Position numbers and translations under genes: made by a program. Positions 35,814 through 47,464 of a stretch of 64,000 nt of DNA are shown one piece after another. How positions within the stretch are numbered: the first letter of the stretch is position 1; each line of letters starts with the position of its first letter. Source of the DNA: Hirsutella rhossiliensis (taxonomy: Eukaryota; Ascomycota; Sordariomycetes; Hypocreales; Ophiocordycipitaceae); assembly GCF_020360975.1 (NCBI RefSeq), contig NW_025408669.1, positions 4,216,001 to 4,280,000 of the forward strand. Reading direction: 5' to 3'. The notes beneath the pieces are model-generated. The model was not told the DNA's origin. It did no database searches and was given only the letters and a program-made list of their open reading frames with translations.

Positions 35814-37951
35814 GGTGAAAAGCTGGGGAGAAGCGGAAAAGCAGTGAACTGAGTGATGAAACAACGTGGACAATGTCTAATGTCAAGAAGCGGAAGGGAA
35901 AAGTAGATGAGGGGCGACGAAAAGGTCTGAGTCAATGCTCTCTCTTATAGATAAGCACACAGACCATGACATTGGCGACTCGTTGCTTCTCCGGCTCATC
36001 TTCCTCCTTGCCCGGCGGGACTGTCCATCGCTCGGCACACCACCAGTGCCATCCATTGCGTGAGCCTCCCCCGCCCCCGTCATCAATAAACCGAAGCCGG
36101 CAGTCTCGTCGAAGACACAGAGTCGCATCAGCCGGAGAGCACGTCGAGGGGGGCCGATCTTTGCCCTCTCGAATACTCTGCCTCTCACGCCGGCAACTTG
36201 ATCATGATGTGTCGTGGTCAACCCACCCCCCTGCCTTTCCGCTTTCTCCACCTCCTCTTCTCTTCCTCCTCCGCCTTTTTGTCATCTTCTCCAGAACCCC
36301 GCTTCTCGTGAGCCAGAGGCCGCATCCGGGAAGAGAAGGAGGCGGGAGGCAGCGCCGGCATCAGGTCGAGTTGCATCTACCTATCAGTAGATCATACGGT
36401 CCGGGATACCATCGAAGAGGGAGGAAGCTTTGCCGGTAACCGATGGCCCCTGTTGCCCGCCCGTGTCGACCGAGATCAAAGCCCAAAGCATAGGCTGCAA
36501 CTGGGACATATTTTCTTCTTGCGTCCTGGCCACCGACCCTCCTTTCCGCCCCGTCCAATACTGACAAGTCGAGTGACGACTGGGATTGCACGCACGGACT
36601 GCTTGCTGACTGCAGGTAACACTTGGCCAGTGGTCACTCGGAGAAACCGACAGTGAAGAGCGATGGACGGCCGGCGTTTTGCATCGAGGCAGCCCGCGTT
36701 GTATTGCAGTTTTCTCCAGCCCGAACCGCAAGTCATCGTCACCGTCTTGACAGCCACGTCGATATTGCGGCTCGTGGCGTCTCACCGAATGCACGCAGCA
36801 GAGGCGAGAGAACAGGGGGGAAAACGAGAGTAAGATTCAAACAGTGCTCGGCGGCAGCATCGGCAGGCCCTGAGAGTCGTTTGGGAGACCGAGTCTGTCC
36901 TTCAATGACAAGGAGCCATGCATGTAAAGCGGCATGTAGGCGACAGAGCCCAAGCAAGGCAGTTCGATAAACAGTACAACGCCCGCGCGTACGTCGTCGA
37001 GGGCTGTTATCCAATGAAAAGTGAGCAGAGTCCGGATCCATGACAGTTATTGCTGCCGCCGGCGAGATGTCGGAGATGGAGACCCTTTGCTTACGGCCCT
37101 GGACCCATAATGCACATCCTGATATCCATCCGTCGCGGGCGGGGGCTGACAGATGACAGAGGAACGCATGCAGAACCGCCTCCCCTTTTGTCGTTGATGA
37201 TACGATTTCGCAGAGAAACCCGAAAGACACGCTGACGATCTGGTGCGGCTTATCTTCCCTGCATCGCGGGCTGCCTCTTTGAGAGCACAGCAACCAAGAC
37301 AAGGCCAGGGACGGGTTCATCTTATCGACGCCACCCGGTCACAGGCCGCGGGGGCCCTGCGTCGTCCAAGATGCATCAAGAACCGCCTGCCTATAAGAGA
37401 TCCCCCCTGCTGTCCGATGCTACCCCAGTGCTGACCCTTGGCCCCACGGCCCGGAGCCGAGTGCAACCTCGAGTACACGGGGTGGCTTGATTGTCCCTGT
37501 TGAGGTTTGCAGCGAGTAGCGACACGATATCCGAACCCGGTGATGTTCGGGGGAGAGGATGCTCCGCTCTTGATGCGGGCGAGTAGGGCGGCAGGCATGC
37601 GGGGGTCTGGAACCAAGGCCGGCGTGCCTGGCTGATGACGGGACTGATACCGAGACGCTTCAATCCGGCGGGCAATCTTCCCCGCCAGTTCCCGTCAGAC
37701 TTGGTGAGCGGAGCAGGGGGCAAAGGTCCAAGGACATATTCACATCGCCGTTGTCGGCGCTGTCCTGAGTTCCATACCTCGTCGGGGAGCAAGTCGACTT
37801 GGGCAACAATTCAGCTTCAAGCCCCTGGCGTGGGATGTCCCCTTGGGCTCTTTGCTCGTATCCCCAAGTCGTTGCTGTTGGTTTCAAGGGACGACCGTAA
37901 GCCCGTCGTCCTTCTGCGAGCCAGCCTCACCACCTACCCCTGATCAATCCA
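35814..37951. promoter_or_regulatory. Divergent intergenic region between repeat protein and UstYa-like gene
   Basis: This 2.1-kb region separates the two divergently transcribed genes and so must hold both promoters. ORFs inside (for example 36384-36794 and 36739-37320, minus) lack family motifs and I read them as chance. No transcription-factor gene or defined operator was identified. Confidence 0.45.
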
Positions 37952-38872
37952 ATGGCACCCCCAAGTCGCGATGCGAGCCTCGACGCGGAGGCCGGCGAGG
38001 CTCTGCTCGAGAAGCACTCGTCACTGTCAGACTCGGAATCGTCTCAATTTCCCCTTTGCCCGTCTTGTGCCCGCAGACAGGCGCGCCAGCCGTCCGTCTT
38101 CCGGAAAAAGGGCCTCTGGGTCACGTACCTCAACCTCGTCCTCTTCCTCACCAGCATTCTTCTCCTCATCGGCGCCCGCCGCAGCCTCCGCCCGCCGCCG
38201 CCCTCGGGGCGCGAGGTCGTCGAAGCCACCTCGGCCTACTCTCCAATCTTCGATGCCGTCGACCTCACGCCGGTGCCCCTGACCGTTGACGGACGTCTGC
38301 ACGCGCCCGCCAACGCCTCCGTCTTCCGTGGCGAGCCATCCAACGTGACCGATGCCGCGTGGGACGACGTGTCGGCCGAGGCCTACGAGGTCATCCTCGT
38401 CAATGCCACCGTCCTCGAGCGCGCCGGCTACAACCCGACGCACTACTTCAAGGCGCCCTCGTCATGGGGCCACGGCGAGGGCCAGTATCCCGTCCAGATC
38501 GACGTCTTCCACCAGATCCACTGCCTCAACGCCGTCAGGAAGCAAATGTATTACCAGCATTACTATGCCGATGAGTTCCCCAACGGCCCCGACGAAATGC
38601 ACTGGATGCACCAGCGCCACTGCCTGCACATGGTGCTGCAGAGCCTCATGTGTAACGCCAATGTGGACATTGTGCCGCATCGGTGGGTTGAGAAGGACAA
38701 CAAGCCCTTTGCGCAGTTCAGCATCCAGAGGCAGTGCAGGAACTTTGACAGCCTGCGCAGTTGGAACAAGAAAAACGCCGTCAAGAACGTACGCGACTTG
38801 TGGCCGCACGACAAGAAGGCGATGCCGCAGGATGCCTTTGTCTGGTCAGGATTTGGCGAGTCGTTTTCCTGA
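37952..38872 (+). CDS. UstYa/DUF3328-family oxidase
   Basis: Copper-dependent-type tailoring enzyme family that installs oxidative cyclisation, dehydrogenation or chlorination on fungal peptides. Single exon, 306 residues. A cytosolic N-terminus of about 53 residues is followed by one membrane helix (about 54-74) and a lumenal domain with N-glycosylation sequons at Asn121, Asn131 and Asn151. The two hallmark HxxHC motifs are intact: HQIHC at 187-191 and HQRHC at 220-224. The C-terminal part carries several Trp/Asp-rich blocks (for example VRDLWPHD) seen in the family. The nearest neighbours are the repeat protein (divergent) and an ABCC exporter that converges on it with 17 bp between stop codons. 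Known clusters often have two UstY proteins; only one is visible here. The same family also acts in nonribosomal (cyclochlorotine) pathways. Confidence 0.9.
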   Translation: MAPPSRDASLDAEAGEALLEKHSSLSDSESSQFPLCPSCARRQARQPSVFRKKGLWVTYLNLVLFLTSILLLIGARRSLRPPPPSGREVVEATSAYSPIFDAVDLTPVPLTVDGRLHAPANASVFRGEPSNVTDAAWDDVSAEAYEVILVNATVLERAGYNPTHYFKAPSSWGHGEGQYPVQIDVFHQIHCLNAVRKQMYYQHYYADEFPNGPDEMHWMHQRHCLHMVLQSLMCNANVDIVPHRWVEKDNKPFAQFSIQRQCRNFDSLRSWNKKNAVKNVRDLWPHDKKAMPQDAFVWSGFGESFS

Positions 38873-38889
38873 AGCTAGATCGTATATAT

Positions 38890-41800
38890 TTAATGGATTC
38901 GAACCCCCTGCATGTCACACAGCCGCTTGAAGATGGAGTCGCGAGACAGTAGCTCGGCGGGCGACGCGCTCTCGACGAGCTGGCCCGCGTCCATGACCAT
39001 GATGTGGTCCAAGTCGATAATCGTGCTCAGCTGGTGCGCCACTGCGATGACGGTCCGGCCCTTGAACTCCTCCCGGATGATTCGCTGCATGACTTCTGCC
39101 ACATGCTTGTCCACACTGCTGCTTGTCAGTTCAAGACGGGAGAAGCGTCTGCTTCGGATAAGACTTACTTGCTCGTTGCCTCATCCAGCACAACAATCCT
39201 CCCCGGCCTCAGTACCGCACGGGCCAGCGCCAGAAGTTGCCTCTGGCCCTGGCTGAGAGTCTCAACGTCTAGCTCGCTGTCAAGGCCGCCGGCAGATTCC
39301 ACCACGTCCCACAGCTGCACCTTCTCAAGAGCGGAGCGCATGGCTGCGGCCGAGGCCGAGCCCGACGAGTCGAGGTTCTGCGCCAAGGTCCGGTGGAAGA
39401 AGTAGGGCTCCTGGGGGATGATGTTGAGCGCAGATCGAACCACGGAGCGAGGCACTGTGCTGAGGTCCACGCCGTCGACGGTGATGGAGCCGCAAGTCAA
39501 GTCTATCATCCGTGCAAGAGCCATGACGAGAGAGCTCTTCCCGCTTCCACTTCTCCCGCAAATGGCAACCTTTTGGCCTCCGGGGATGTCTATGGAGACG
39601 TCACGCAGCGCGAAGCCTCCCTTCTCAGACATGTCGTAGCGGGCCGAGATGGAATCCAGGCGCAAATGGCCCGTTTGAGGCCACGGCGGCTGTGGTGTAT
39701 TCGACTCGCCTGCCTTGTTCTCCGATGGCGTCTTTTCCTCAAACGACTTGGTTCGCGCAAGCGCACTGAGCGACGTCTCCAGGTTTGTCCAGTGAATGAC
39801 AATCATCTTGAGTTCCTGGCTGATGGACATGAGGTTCACCAATGCCACGCCGATGAACCCTGCCGACGTAGACTGCAGCTTGACGGCCACCGCGATTAGA
39901 ATGACGGCGGTGGCGGCAATCAAAAGCTCCAGAACCAACTGCAGCCATCTTTGCACCATGTAGAGGAGATAGAGTGGCCTTTGCGACGCGTCCACCAGCT
40001 CGTGGTTCAGCTCGTTGCTCTCGCCCGACCATCCAAACGAGCGAATGGTGGCGAGGCCTTGCAAAGTCTCCAGAAAGTGCGTGTACAGCGGACTCTTTGC
40101 CTCGAGGTCAAGAAACCTGAGCTGCCGAGAGGTGCGCAGATAGAAGCTCTGCACGCCGTACAGCATCACGGCCAGAAAGGGGTAGGCGATAGCCACGTAC
40201 GGCGCCGCAATGGCAATGAGAACGGACTGTGCCAGCGCAACGAGACCGGCCGAAACGGTTTCGAGGAGGGCCATCGGGAGATCTCCGTCGATGAGGATGA
40301 CGTCCTGCGAGAAGCGGTTCGTCGTGATGCCCACGTCAACAGAGCTGAAGAATGACACCGGTGCTGCCATGACCGTCCTGAGCAGAACTTGGTGCAGTGA
40401 TGCGCCGACCCTGACGGCCATCGAGGTCAAAGTATGGCCAGCGAAGAGGGCAAGAAACACCAGCGCGAGGCTCTGAAAGGCTGCATACACGCCCATGTAG
40501 TAGCCGTCGCGGCTCTGCCCCGTGGCGTTTGCCGCGGCCCAGAACTTGAGCCACACAGGCCCGATTGTTGAAAAGACTGCCCAGCCACATTGGAAGCCGA
40601 CAAACAAGAGTACTCGCCAGAGTCCAATATGGTTGTACAGGTATTTGTAGATGGAGGCATCGCCTAGGCGCCGCGTCATGTCCTCCGGAGCCTCTGCTCC
40701 AGTCGCTTCGGTTCCCAAGGGCAGACCGGCAGACACATCACTGGCTTCTTGAGCCCCGTGAAGGTCAGCAGCCTGTCTCTCACGAACAGCCAGCGATTTG
40801 ATGTACTCGGAAGCTTGGCTCAGATGGCCAAAGGTTCCACTGTCAGCTACCCGTCCGTCCTTCCCCAGGGCAATGACATGGTCGGCTTCCGGTAGAAGGT
40901 CGACGTCGTGGGTGGAGAGTACAACCGTGCATCCCCCCTTTCGAAGCAATCCCCGAGGGCCGAAGACGTGCTCAAACACGTGTTCCTTGGTAACCGCGTC
41001 CAACCCGCTTAACACATCGTCAAACACGACCAGGGGTGTCCGGGCGTAGATGGCCCGGGCTATGGCGACCCGTTGCCGTTGACCTCCGCTTAAAATGACC
41101 CCCTTGCTGCCTATCCGGGTATCGTTTCCCTCCGACAGCGACGATATATCTTTGGTGAGGTCGACTGCCCGCACGACTGTGTCGTACCAGCCGCTTTCGA
41201 AATCTGAGAAGCCGACTATGTTTTGTTGTAGCGTTCCGTTCACGAGAAACGGGTTCTGGTCGCAGTACGCTATCTCAGGGCGCGGAACCCTGAGTCGGAC
41301 CTGACCCTTACAGAATGGGAGTTCACCAATGATGGCCTTGCTGAAAGAGCTCTTGCCGCTGGCCACTGGTCCGACAACCATGGTCAGTCTCGAGGCAGGA
41401 ATATCAACGTTGACATCCCGCAGCACGGGGCTGGCGCTTGTCCAACCAAACTCTCCGTTGCGAATTGCGATGGCATCGCCGTCTATGCCCTTGCGTTCCT
41501 CTTGCATCTCCTGTGTTGAGCTGGCACTAGTAGAGGATGGGGCAAACTGACATCCGTCAAGTCCCAATATGCGATTTTCCGTCTTGGGCTGAGCATCGAG
41601 GTACTTGCCAATGCGGCCAAGGCACCCCAGAGAGGCGACGAAGAGCGGTATGGCTTGGAAAAGCCAGACGAGCGGTTGAGTCATGAGCTGAAGCAGAGAA
41701 AGCGACGTAAATATCTTAGTTGTGTCCAGATTCGCCCCGTTGCCTCGCCCTTGTATCACAAAGATCATGAAGGTAAACACCGGGGACAACAGAAGCGGTG

Positions 41801-43292
41801 CAAACGAGAGAGTCGCAGTGAGCACCTCGATGTATCGGAAGTATCTGGCGGCGTGGAGCTCGGCTGCTCTCAACCCCCTGAGCATCGCGTCTATGCTGCC
41901 GGAGAGCCCAAGGAGCCTCGCGATTTTGATGGCGGCTATCGCCTTGACCGTTGCACCAACTCGCGCCTGGGTCGCTTCCATCCATTTCCTCTGGGCATTG
42001 TCAGCGTAGGAGCTCATCAATAATGAGCCGAAGCTGGCGAGAACGGCCACAACAGCGGGCGCCACGCAAGCGATGCCCAGGTCTCTGTAGAGCAGCCAGA
42101 CGGAGATGGCCACCTGCAGGGCGTTTGCCCAGATCTCGTGGAAGTCTTTGCAGCCTTGGAGAATGCGCTCCATGTCGGTGCTCATGAGAGCAACGGGCGC
42201 CGTCATGTCGTAGCGGGCAGGGTCAACATCCGTCGTCTTTCTGTAGATGGCTGCCACAAGACAGCCGCGCATCTTGACGAGACACTTGTAGGTCAAGCGC
42301 CAGTAGACACAGGTCGAGATGGCCAGGCCGCAGTAGACCAGGCCGTATGCGCCGATGAAGCCATAGCCGGTGCTGCCGGCAAAACTGTCCTCGCCTTGAA
42401 GATAGCGGAGAAACTCGCGCAACAGGAGAGGCTGGCAGATGGTGAAGGCCCCTTGGGCAAGACGCGGTGCCACGGGGGCCAAAAGGGACCACTTGAGAGT
42501 CTGCACGAGGGCCAGGGCAATGCTTCGCGACGAGGCGCCGGCAGACCTCGCGGACCAAGCCGTCCAGAAGACGCCAGATAGACGTCGAGTCTCGAGGCCG
42601 GAAGCGAGAGCATAGAGATCCTGGGGGTAAAGGATGCGTTTGCGGCCCTGCACTAGGATACGACGGAGCCACAGGAGAAAGCCCCGGCTGAAGACTCCGC
42701 TCTTGTCCTCCGGACTCCGATGACGCCATAGAGGAGACAAGAACCTGTCCTTTTCAAGGCTCTCGAGGACAAGAAGGCCTATCTTTACGGCGAGCGACGT
42801 TGTGAAGAGAACGGGGAGGGCGGTACCCGAGTTCTTGAGCCACAGGGTGCGGGCTTGCACGGCATCAAACAGGACGGAAAGCAAGAGGTAGATGTTGATG
42901 AGAGCCGAGGGGCGTGGCGAGTAGCCATGTTCAACCCAGGAGAGAGTGGCGAGGGCGAAGACATCAACAAAAGACAGCACGGCAGCGGCGAGGCTCGTGC
43001 GGGTGCCATAGACTCCGGTTCGGGCCCAGAGGACCAAGAGGGCTGCCTGGACAGCGCCGTAGCAAGCAACGGCGGCCAGCTTTGCGAGCTGGAACCGAGT
43101 CCCCGAGACCTGTCTTCTTCTCCTGGACAGCAGAAGACTGAGGCGCGCAGCCGATAGCAGAAGAAAGAGGGAGGATGGCGTTATCGAGAGGAAGCTCTGC
43201 TCAAACAGCAGGGTGAAGTCAAAGTTGCCTCGGCAGCCGCCGTTGATGGCCGGGCCGAAGCTCCCATCGTCACAAACAGTCGCGTTCTCCAT
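38890..43292 (-). CDS. ABCC-family (MRP-type) ABC transporter, full length
   Basis: Two exons (43292-39169 and 39115-38890; 53-nt intron, donor GTAAGT, acceptor CAG) give 1449 residues. I chose the ATG at 43292 because it begins MENATVCDDGSFGP and is followed by CRGNFDFTLLFEQS, the typical start of fungal ABCC proteins; the longer open frame upstream is leader. Order: TMD0-like helices, TMD1, NBD1 (Walker A GPVASGKSS, signature LSGGQRQRVAIARA, Walker B LVVFDDVLSGLD), TMD2, NBD2 (Walker A GRSGSGKSS, signature LSQGQRQLLALARA, Walker B IVVLDEATSNVD). It lies tail-to-tail with the UstYa-like gene and is the natural candidate exporter for that locus. Vacuolar conjugate transport is the alternative role. 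Confidence 0.93.
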
Positions 43293-44428
43293 GGCGCCTT
43301 TGTTTAGCACGTAAGCCAAGGTGCAGGGAGGACAGTTCCTGAGGGCGTGAAGGAGAAAGACGACGACGATACCGTGGAGGACGGGCCAAACAACGGGCCT
43401 AGGCGTTGGTGGCGTACCAAATTCGCTTGAATTTCGCAAGCATGTAACGTAAAAGAGGGCGAGATTGCCAAGTGGCCTTGGCAGAGTGTCTGTCGTCGTC
43501 GACGAAGAGGAATCGGTGACGGGACGAGAGGGAAGAAGCAAGGAAAGAGCAGCCTTTTTGGTGTTTCCTACCGCGGGCTGTAAGCACTGGAACCCTGGGA
43601 CAACACGCCTCCGATTGCGACCCACGGGACAAGAACCAACAATGACTTGTACTGCACACTTCCCCGCAGGTCAGCGACATAAAGGAGGTGAGATAAGAAT
43701 CAGTGGCAGCTTTCTGACAGCGGAATTCACCTGGTCTCACAGGCTCCGCCCTTGTTGATTTGTTCCGTCCTGTGCCGAATGCACGGGATGTGCAGGGTAG
43801 GCCGAGGTACAGGTGCTGGGAAGGATGAACCGCTTTTGTGACCTGTCTTGCAGAGAAGGCCATTCCATCATGCTCCCGGACCCTTGGTCTGTGTAACGCA
43901 GCGTCGGCAGAAGCTACCAGCGGGATAGATGCTGTGTTGTTTGCAAGACTGAACCCGGAGCCGAGGGCGGAGAGGAATCGAGAGTTGGAAAATGGAGCTC
44001 TTTGATCTTGAATATATATGTCCGGTTCATCCAAGATACGGACTGACGTCCACAGACAGCTACGCCCACGCAACGCAGCATCTCAGCGTTTGCGAATACA
44101 TGGTCCAAACCCGCGGTTTATATCGACTCAAGCAGCTATTGAAGCAAGGTCCTCGAGTTTACTCCCGACTATGGATCCATGCCGGCCAATGCGCCTCTCC
44201 GTTTCCTTACCAGGTATACACTGAAAATAATTCATCTGTTCGGAACAATGTTGAACAAAAACCGCTGACGGCTCCTCCATCCACGATGCATAAAGGGCAA
44301 CTGTGGCGTCAGGACGGCTCGCTGCGCGTCCCGACAGCACGGGATATCAAGGACGACCCTCTGTCCGGCGAGGGCCGCTTCGGCCGAAAGAGAGCGGACC
44401 CGGACTCGGCGTCGGCCGCGCGCCTACT
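43293..44428. other. ABCC upstream region / CDF transporter 3' flank
   Basis: Lower-GC sequence that holds the ABCC promoter. A minus-strand ORF of 224 codons (43399-44073) has no family motif and I leave it as chance or leader. Confidence 0.45.
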
Positions 44429-46113
44429 CTAGAATGGCTTCGGCGCGCGCGGAGTGGCCGGCGTCCGTGTCTTTGCACACCAACACTCGTCTCCTTCTCT
44501 TTCCACCTGCACCACCACGTCGATGCCTTCCCGCAGCAGATATTCCTGCACTCGGTTTCGCGCATCGTCCATCGAAGCCCCCCGCGCCACCGTGATGTGC
44601 ACAACGCCCACGAGCCTGCTGTTCGCGTCACCTCCGGTTCGGTCGTCAAGCCATAGCTTGGGAACCGTATAGCTCACGACTCCTCGCTGTTGCAGGATCC
44701 CTCCCAGCGAACTCCGCAGGTTGTACTCGGAATCTTCCGGGACACTTAGGAGCAGTCGTCTGGCCGACGAGAGGACGAGTGGCTGCGACGACAGGAAAAT
44801 GAGGACGGCGATGAAGCACGACGCCAGCGGATCCCAGCCGGACCACCCCCACAAGCTGGTAAGTGCCGTCGATACGATGACCGAGACGCTGCCGAGCGTA
44901 TCAGCCAAGACATGCAGGTAAATGCCGCGCATGTTGTCGTTGTCGTGGCAGTGGCCGTGACTGTGCCCACTGTGCGACTGGGCGCTGGGACTATTGTCGT
45001 TGGAAGACTTGTCGTGGCCGTGTCCATGCGAATGCCCATGGTCGTGTCCGTGATGATGATGCCCAAAGGCCATCATGCCCACCAAGTTCACGGCCAAACC
45101 GAGCGAGCTGACAATGAAGAGCTCGCCCAGCCTCTTTGTCCGCTGCCCCTCCCACAAGCGCTCGAGCGCCTCGAATGCGATTTCAACGCTCAAAAGCCTG
45201 CGCCATGGTCAGCATTGCGACGCCCTCAAGCTAGCTGCGTTTGCTCACATAAGGAGAATGCCGTTGGCAAAACCGCTCAGCGTCTCAATCTTGCCGAAGC
45301 CGTATGGGAACCGCTGGCTCGGAGGCCATTTGCTCATCACAGCTGCCAGCAACCCCACGAGCAAGGCAACGCAGTCGAAAAACATGTGTATGCTGTCGCT
45401 CAGCAGGCCCAAGGAATCGGTGAGATAGCCGTAAACAGCCTGTACGACCATGAAGCAAAAGTTGAGCCTGATGCGGGCTCCAGTCAGCGCCAATTCTCGC
45501 TCTCGTGTATGAGGGGCAATGGCACAACTCACGCCATGAAATAGAATATCCGCCTCGAGTCCTTTTCAACCAGGATCGCGTGGAGAAGGGGAAAGCGGGC
45601 CGCGTACGGGAGCAGGGCCCTCGTGAACAACGACGGCCGGGATTTTTGGTCGTCGCCGGGATGCGCGTGGGCAGCGCCATGATGGTTGCATTGTCGGGGG
45701 GAGTGATGGTCGTTGTGGTTGTGGTGGTGATGCTGCCTCGGGGGCGAGTATGGCGTCGTCAAAGCCCCGGGCCCGGGCGTCAAGACGAACTTGCCCCCCG
45801 CCGTCTTCTCCTGCGACCAGCCGTCGAGCGTGTCCAAGGCAGCGGGCGCCGGCTTGTCCCTCATGAGCGTAGCACTCGTGTTGGAGGCCTGCGAGGACAT
45901 GCGGTTGTGCGAGTGGCCGCGAGAGTGGCTGCGAGAGTGCGACTGGGCGCGGTCATGGCCGTGGGCGTCGTCCTCGAAGTGCACGGGCAGCGGTTCCCGA
46001 GACATGGAAGCTCGCCAGGCGCTCAGCGACGATGGGGAGCGCGAGTGCGAGTGCAGATGTTGATGGTGGGCGTGCGGAAGCGCCGACGATGGCAAGGCGT
46101 ACGGCGCGGCCAT
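44429..46113 (-). CDS. Cation diffusion facilitator zinc transporter (ZnT5/ZnT7/Msc2 type)
   Basis: Proton-coupled zinc importer into ER/Golgi lumen. Exons 46113-45533, 45467-45249 and 45197-44429 give 522 residues. The N-terminal 190 residues are His/Ser-rich and cytosolic. The six-helix CDF core begins YFMALNFCFMVVQAVYGYLT and contains the zinc-site motif DSIHMFFD; the second site is in HVLADTLGSVS. The loop between helices IV and V is a long His-Gly-His-Asp run (GHHHHGHDHGHSHGHGHDKS), as in ZnT5/7 and yeast Msc2. Yeast Msc2 is longer, with extra N-terminal helices that are absent here. The C-terminal cytosolic domain is complete. It is divergent from ALG1. Confidence 0.9.
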
Positions 46114-47464
46114 TGGTACTTTTGTACTTTGGACTGCGAAGCTGTCGCTGGCCTGTCGCCGGAAGCGGGTCGCTCGCCCACAATTTCGCCCCTGGCCGGG
46201 GGCGGCGAAGCGTTTGCCTGGACGAGGAGGACGAGGAGCGGGACCACCCAACGGGTCGCGGCGACGTCATGCACCGTGGGCGAGCAGCGATTTGTCCACG
46301 TTTGTGATGCCCGGCTCACTTGTCGAGGGAACGGCGCGGGCTATGAAGTAGGAGATGGATGCCCCCGTCGGCCGCAGTGGAATAGGAGGCGGTATTTAGC
46401 GGCGGGGTGTTAAGAAGAGGGGGCACTTGGCGGCAAAGAGAAAATCAGACGACCTCAGAGGTAGAGCGACAGGGGCAAGGGGAGTTCTCGGTGTTGAGGA
46501 GCAGCAGATGTGCAGAGATGGAGAGGGGAAAAGCGCAGGTTGGAGACGCGTCCGGCGAGACATTCATTCACTGACCATGTCTCGCCGCCCATTTTACTTG
46601 CTAATGAGGCACAGGCCAACGCGAGTCAGTTTCCCACAGCAGAGTCCAGCGCGAGAATCGGCCGGCATCACGAGCTTAACTGCCATCGGGGCAACTGGAG
46701 CCCTTGCAGCAGCGCAGCGCGGCTATTATTAGGGGCTGGGGGCACTGAAGGCGCCGACGCCGTTGGCTACCGTCCGGGAAGCAAGCCACCGGCACAGAGG
46801 CGGAATCTGGAAAATCGTGGATTGGCTGGCTACTGTCCTTGAGTCGCACATGAGTCCCGGCACCGCTACAGTGCCAGCTTCTCGAGTATGGAAAAAGCCG
46901 TGGAAAAGCCTCTCGTCAGGCCCTCATCCACCACACCGCAGTGCCAAGTGCAGCAAAAGCAGAGCATGATGGTGGTCCTTCAGCGCTTGGCGCGGGCCCC
47001 TTGATCCACCAACACCTTGAAACCCGCCACATTTGGCGCGCACCCAGACTCTCTATCGGATGCTGCCTATCGCGGGCTACGGAGTAGATACTCCGTTTAG
47101 CCAGAGTTTCAGCAGGCAAGTAATGTGCCCGGGCAGTATGGCGCGTTAATCTGCAACCCACAGCTACAAGCTACCTCTCAGCTAGTCTAGGCCACCTCTC
47201 GCTGTGCAGTGTGTGGACGGCGTTGGGCCAATGCAATGCACACCACCACCAGAGGCCCATTTCGATCAAACCGTCACCAACTGCTGGGCAGCGCCGCCTG
47301 TGCCGCCTGCGCCGAGGCGACAAGTCTCGGCACTCAAGACCAGGAGACGGATCTCACGGGCCGTGTCCTCCGCCGCCCGTGGGAACAACAAGCGTCGCGG
47401 CTGGAGCTAGAGCGCCTCTCACAGCGCTCTCGTCGTATAGCTCCAAACTTCGGCTTCGCCCAGC
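46114..47464. other. Divergent promoter region, CDF transporter / ALG1
   Basis: This 1.35-kb region lies between divergent genes. Open frame continues upstream of the transporter ATG for a while, but without family likeness. No gene recognised. Confidence 0.5.

Noticed and set aside
36384..37320. Minus-strand ORFs (up to 193 codons) between the repeat precursor and the UstYa gene.
   Set aside because: No signal peptide, HxxHC or other RiPP-tailoring motif, and composition like random high-GC sequence. I did not count them as extra cluster genes.
43399..44073. 224-codon minus-strand ORF upstream of the second ABCC gene.
   Set aside because: No recognisable domain; it overlaps the open leader frame of the ABCC gene and reads as chance.
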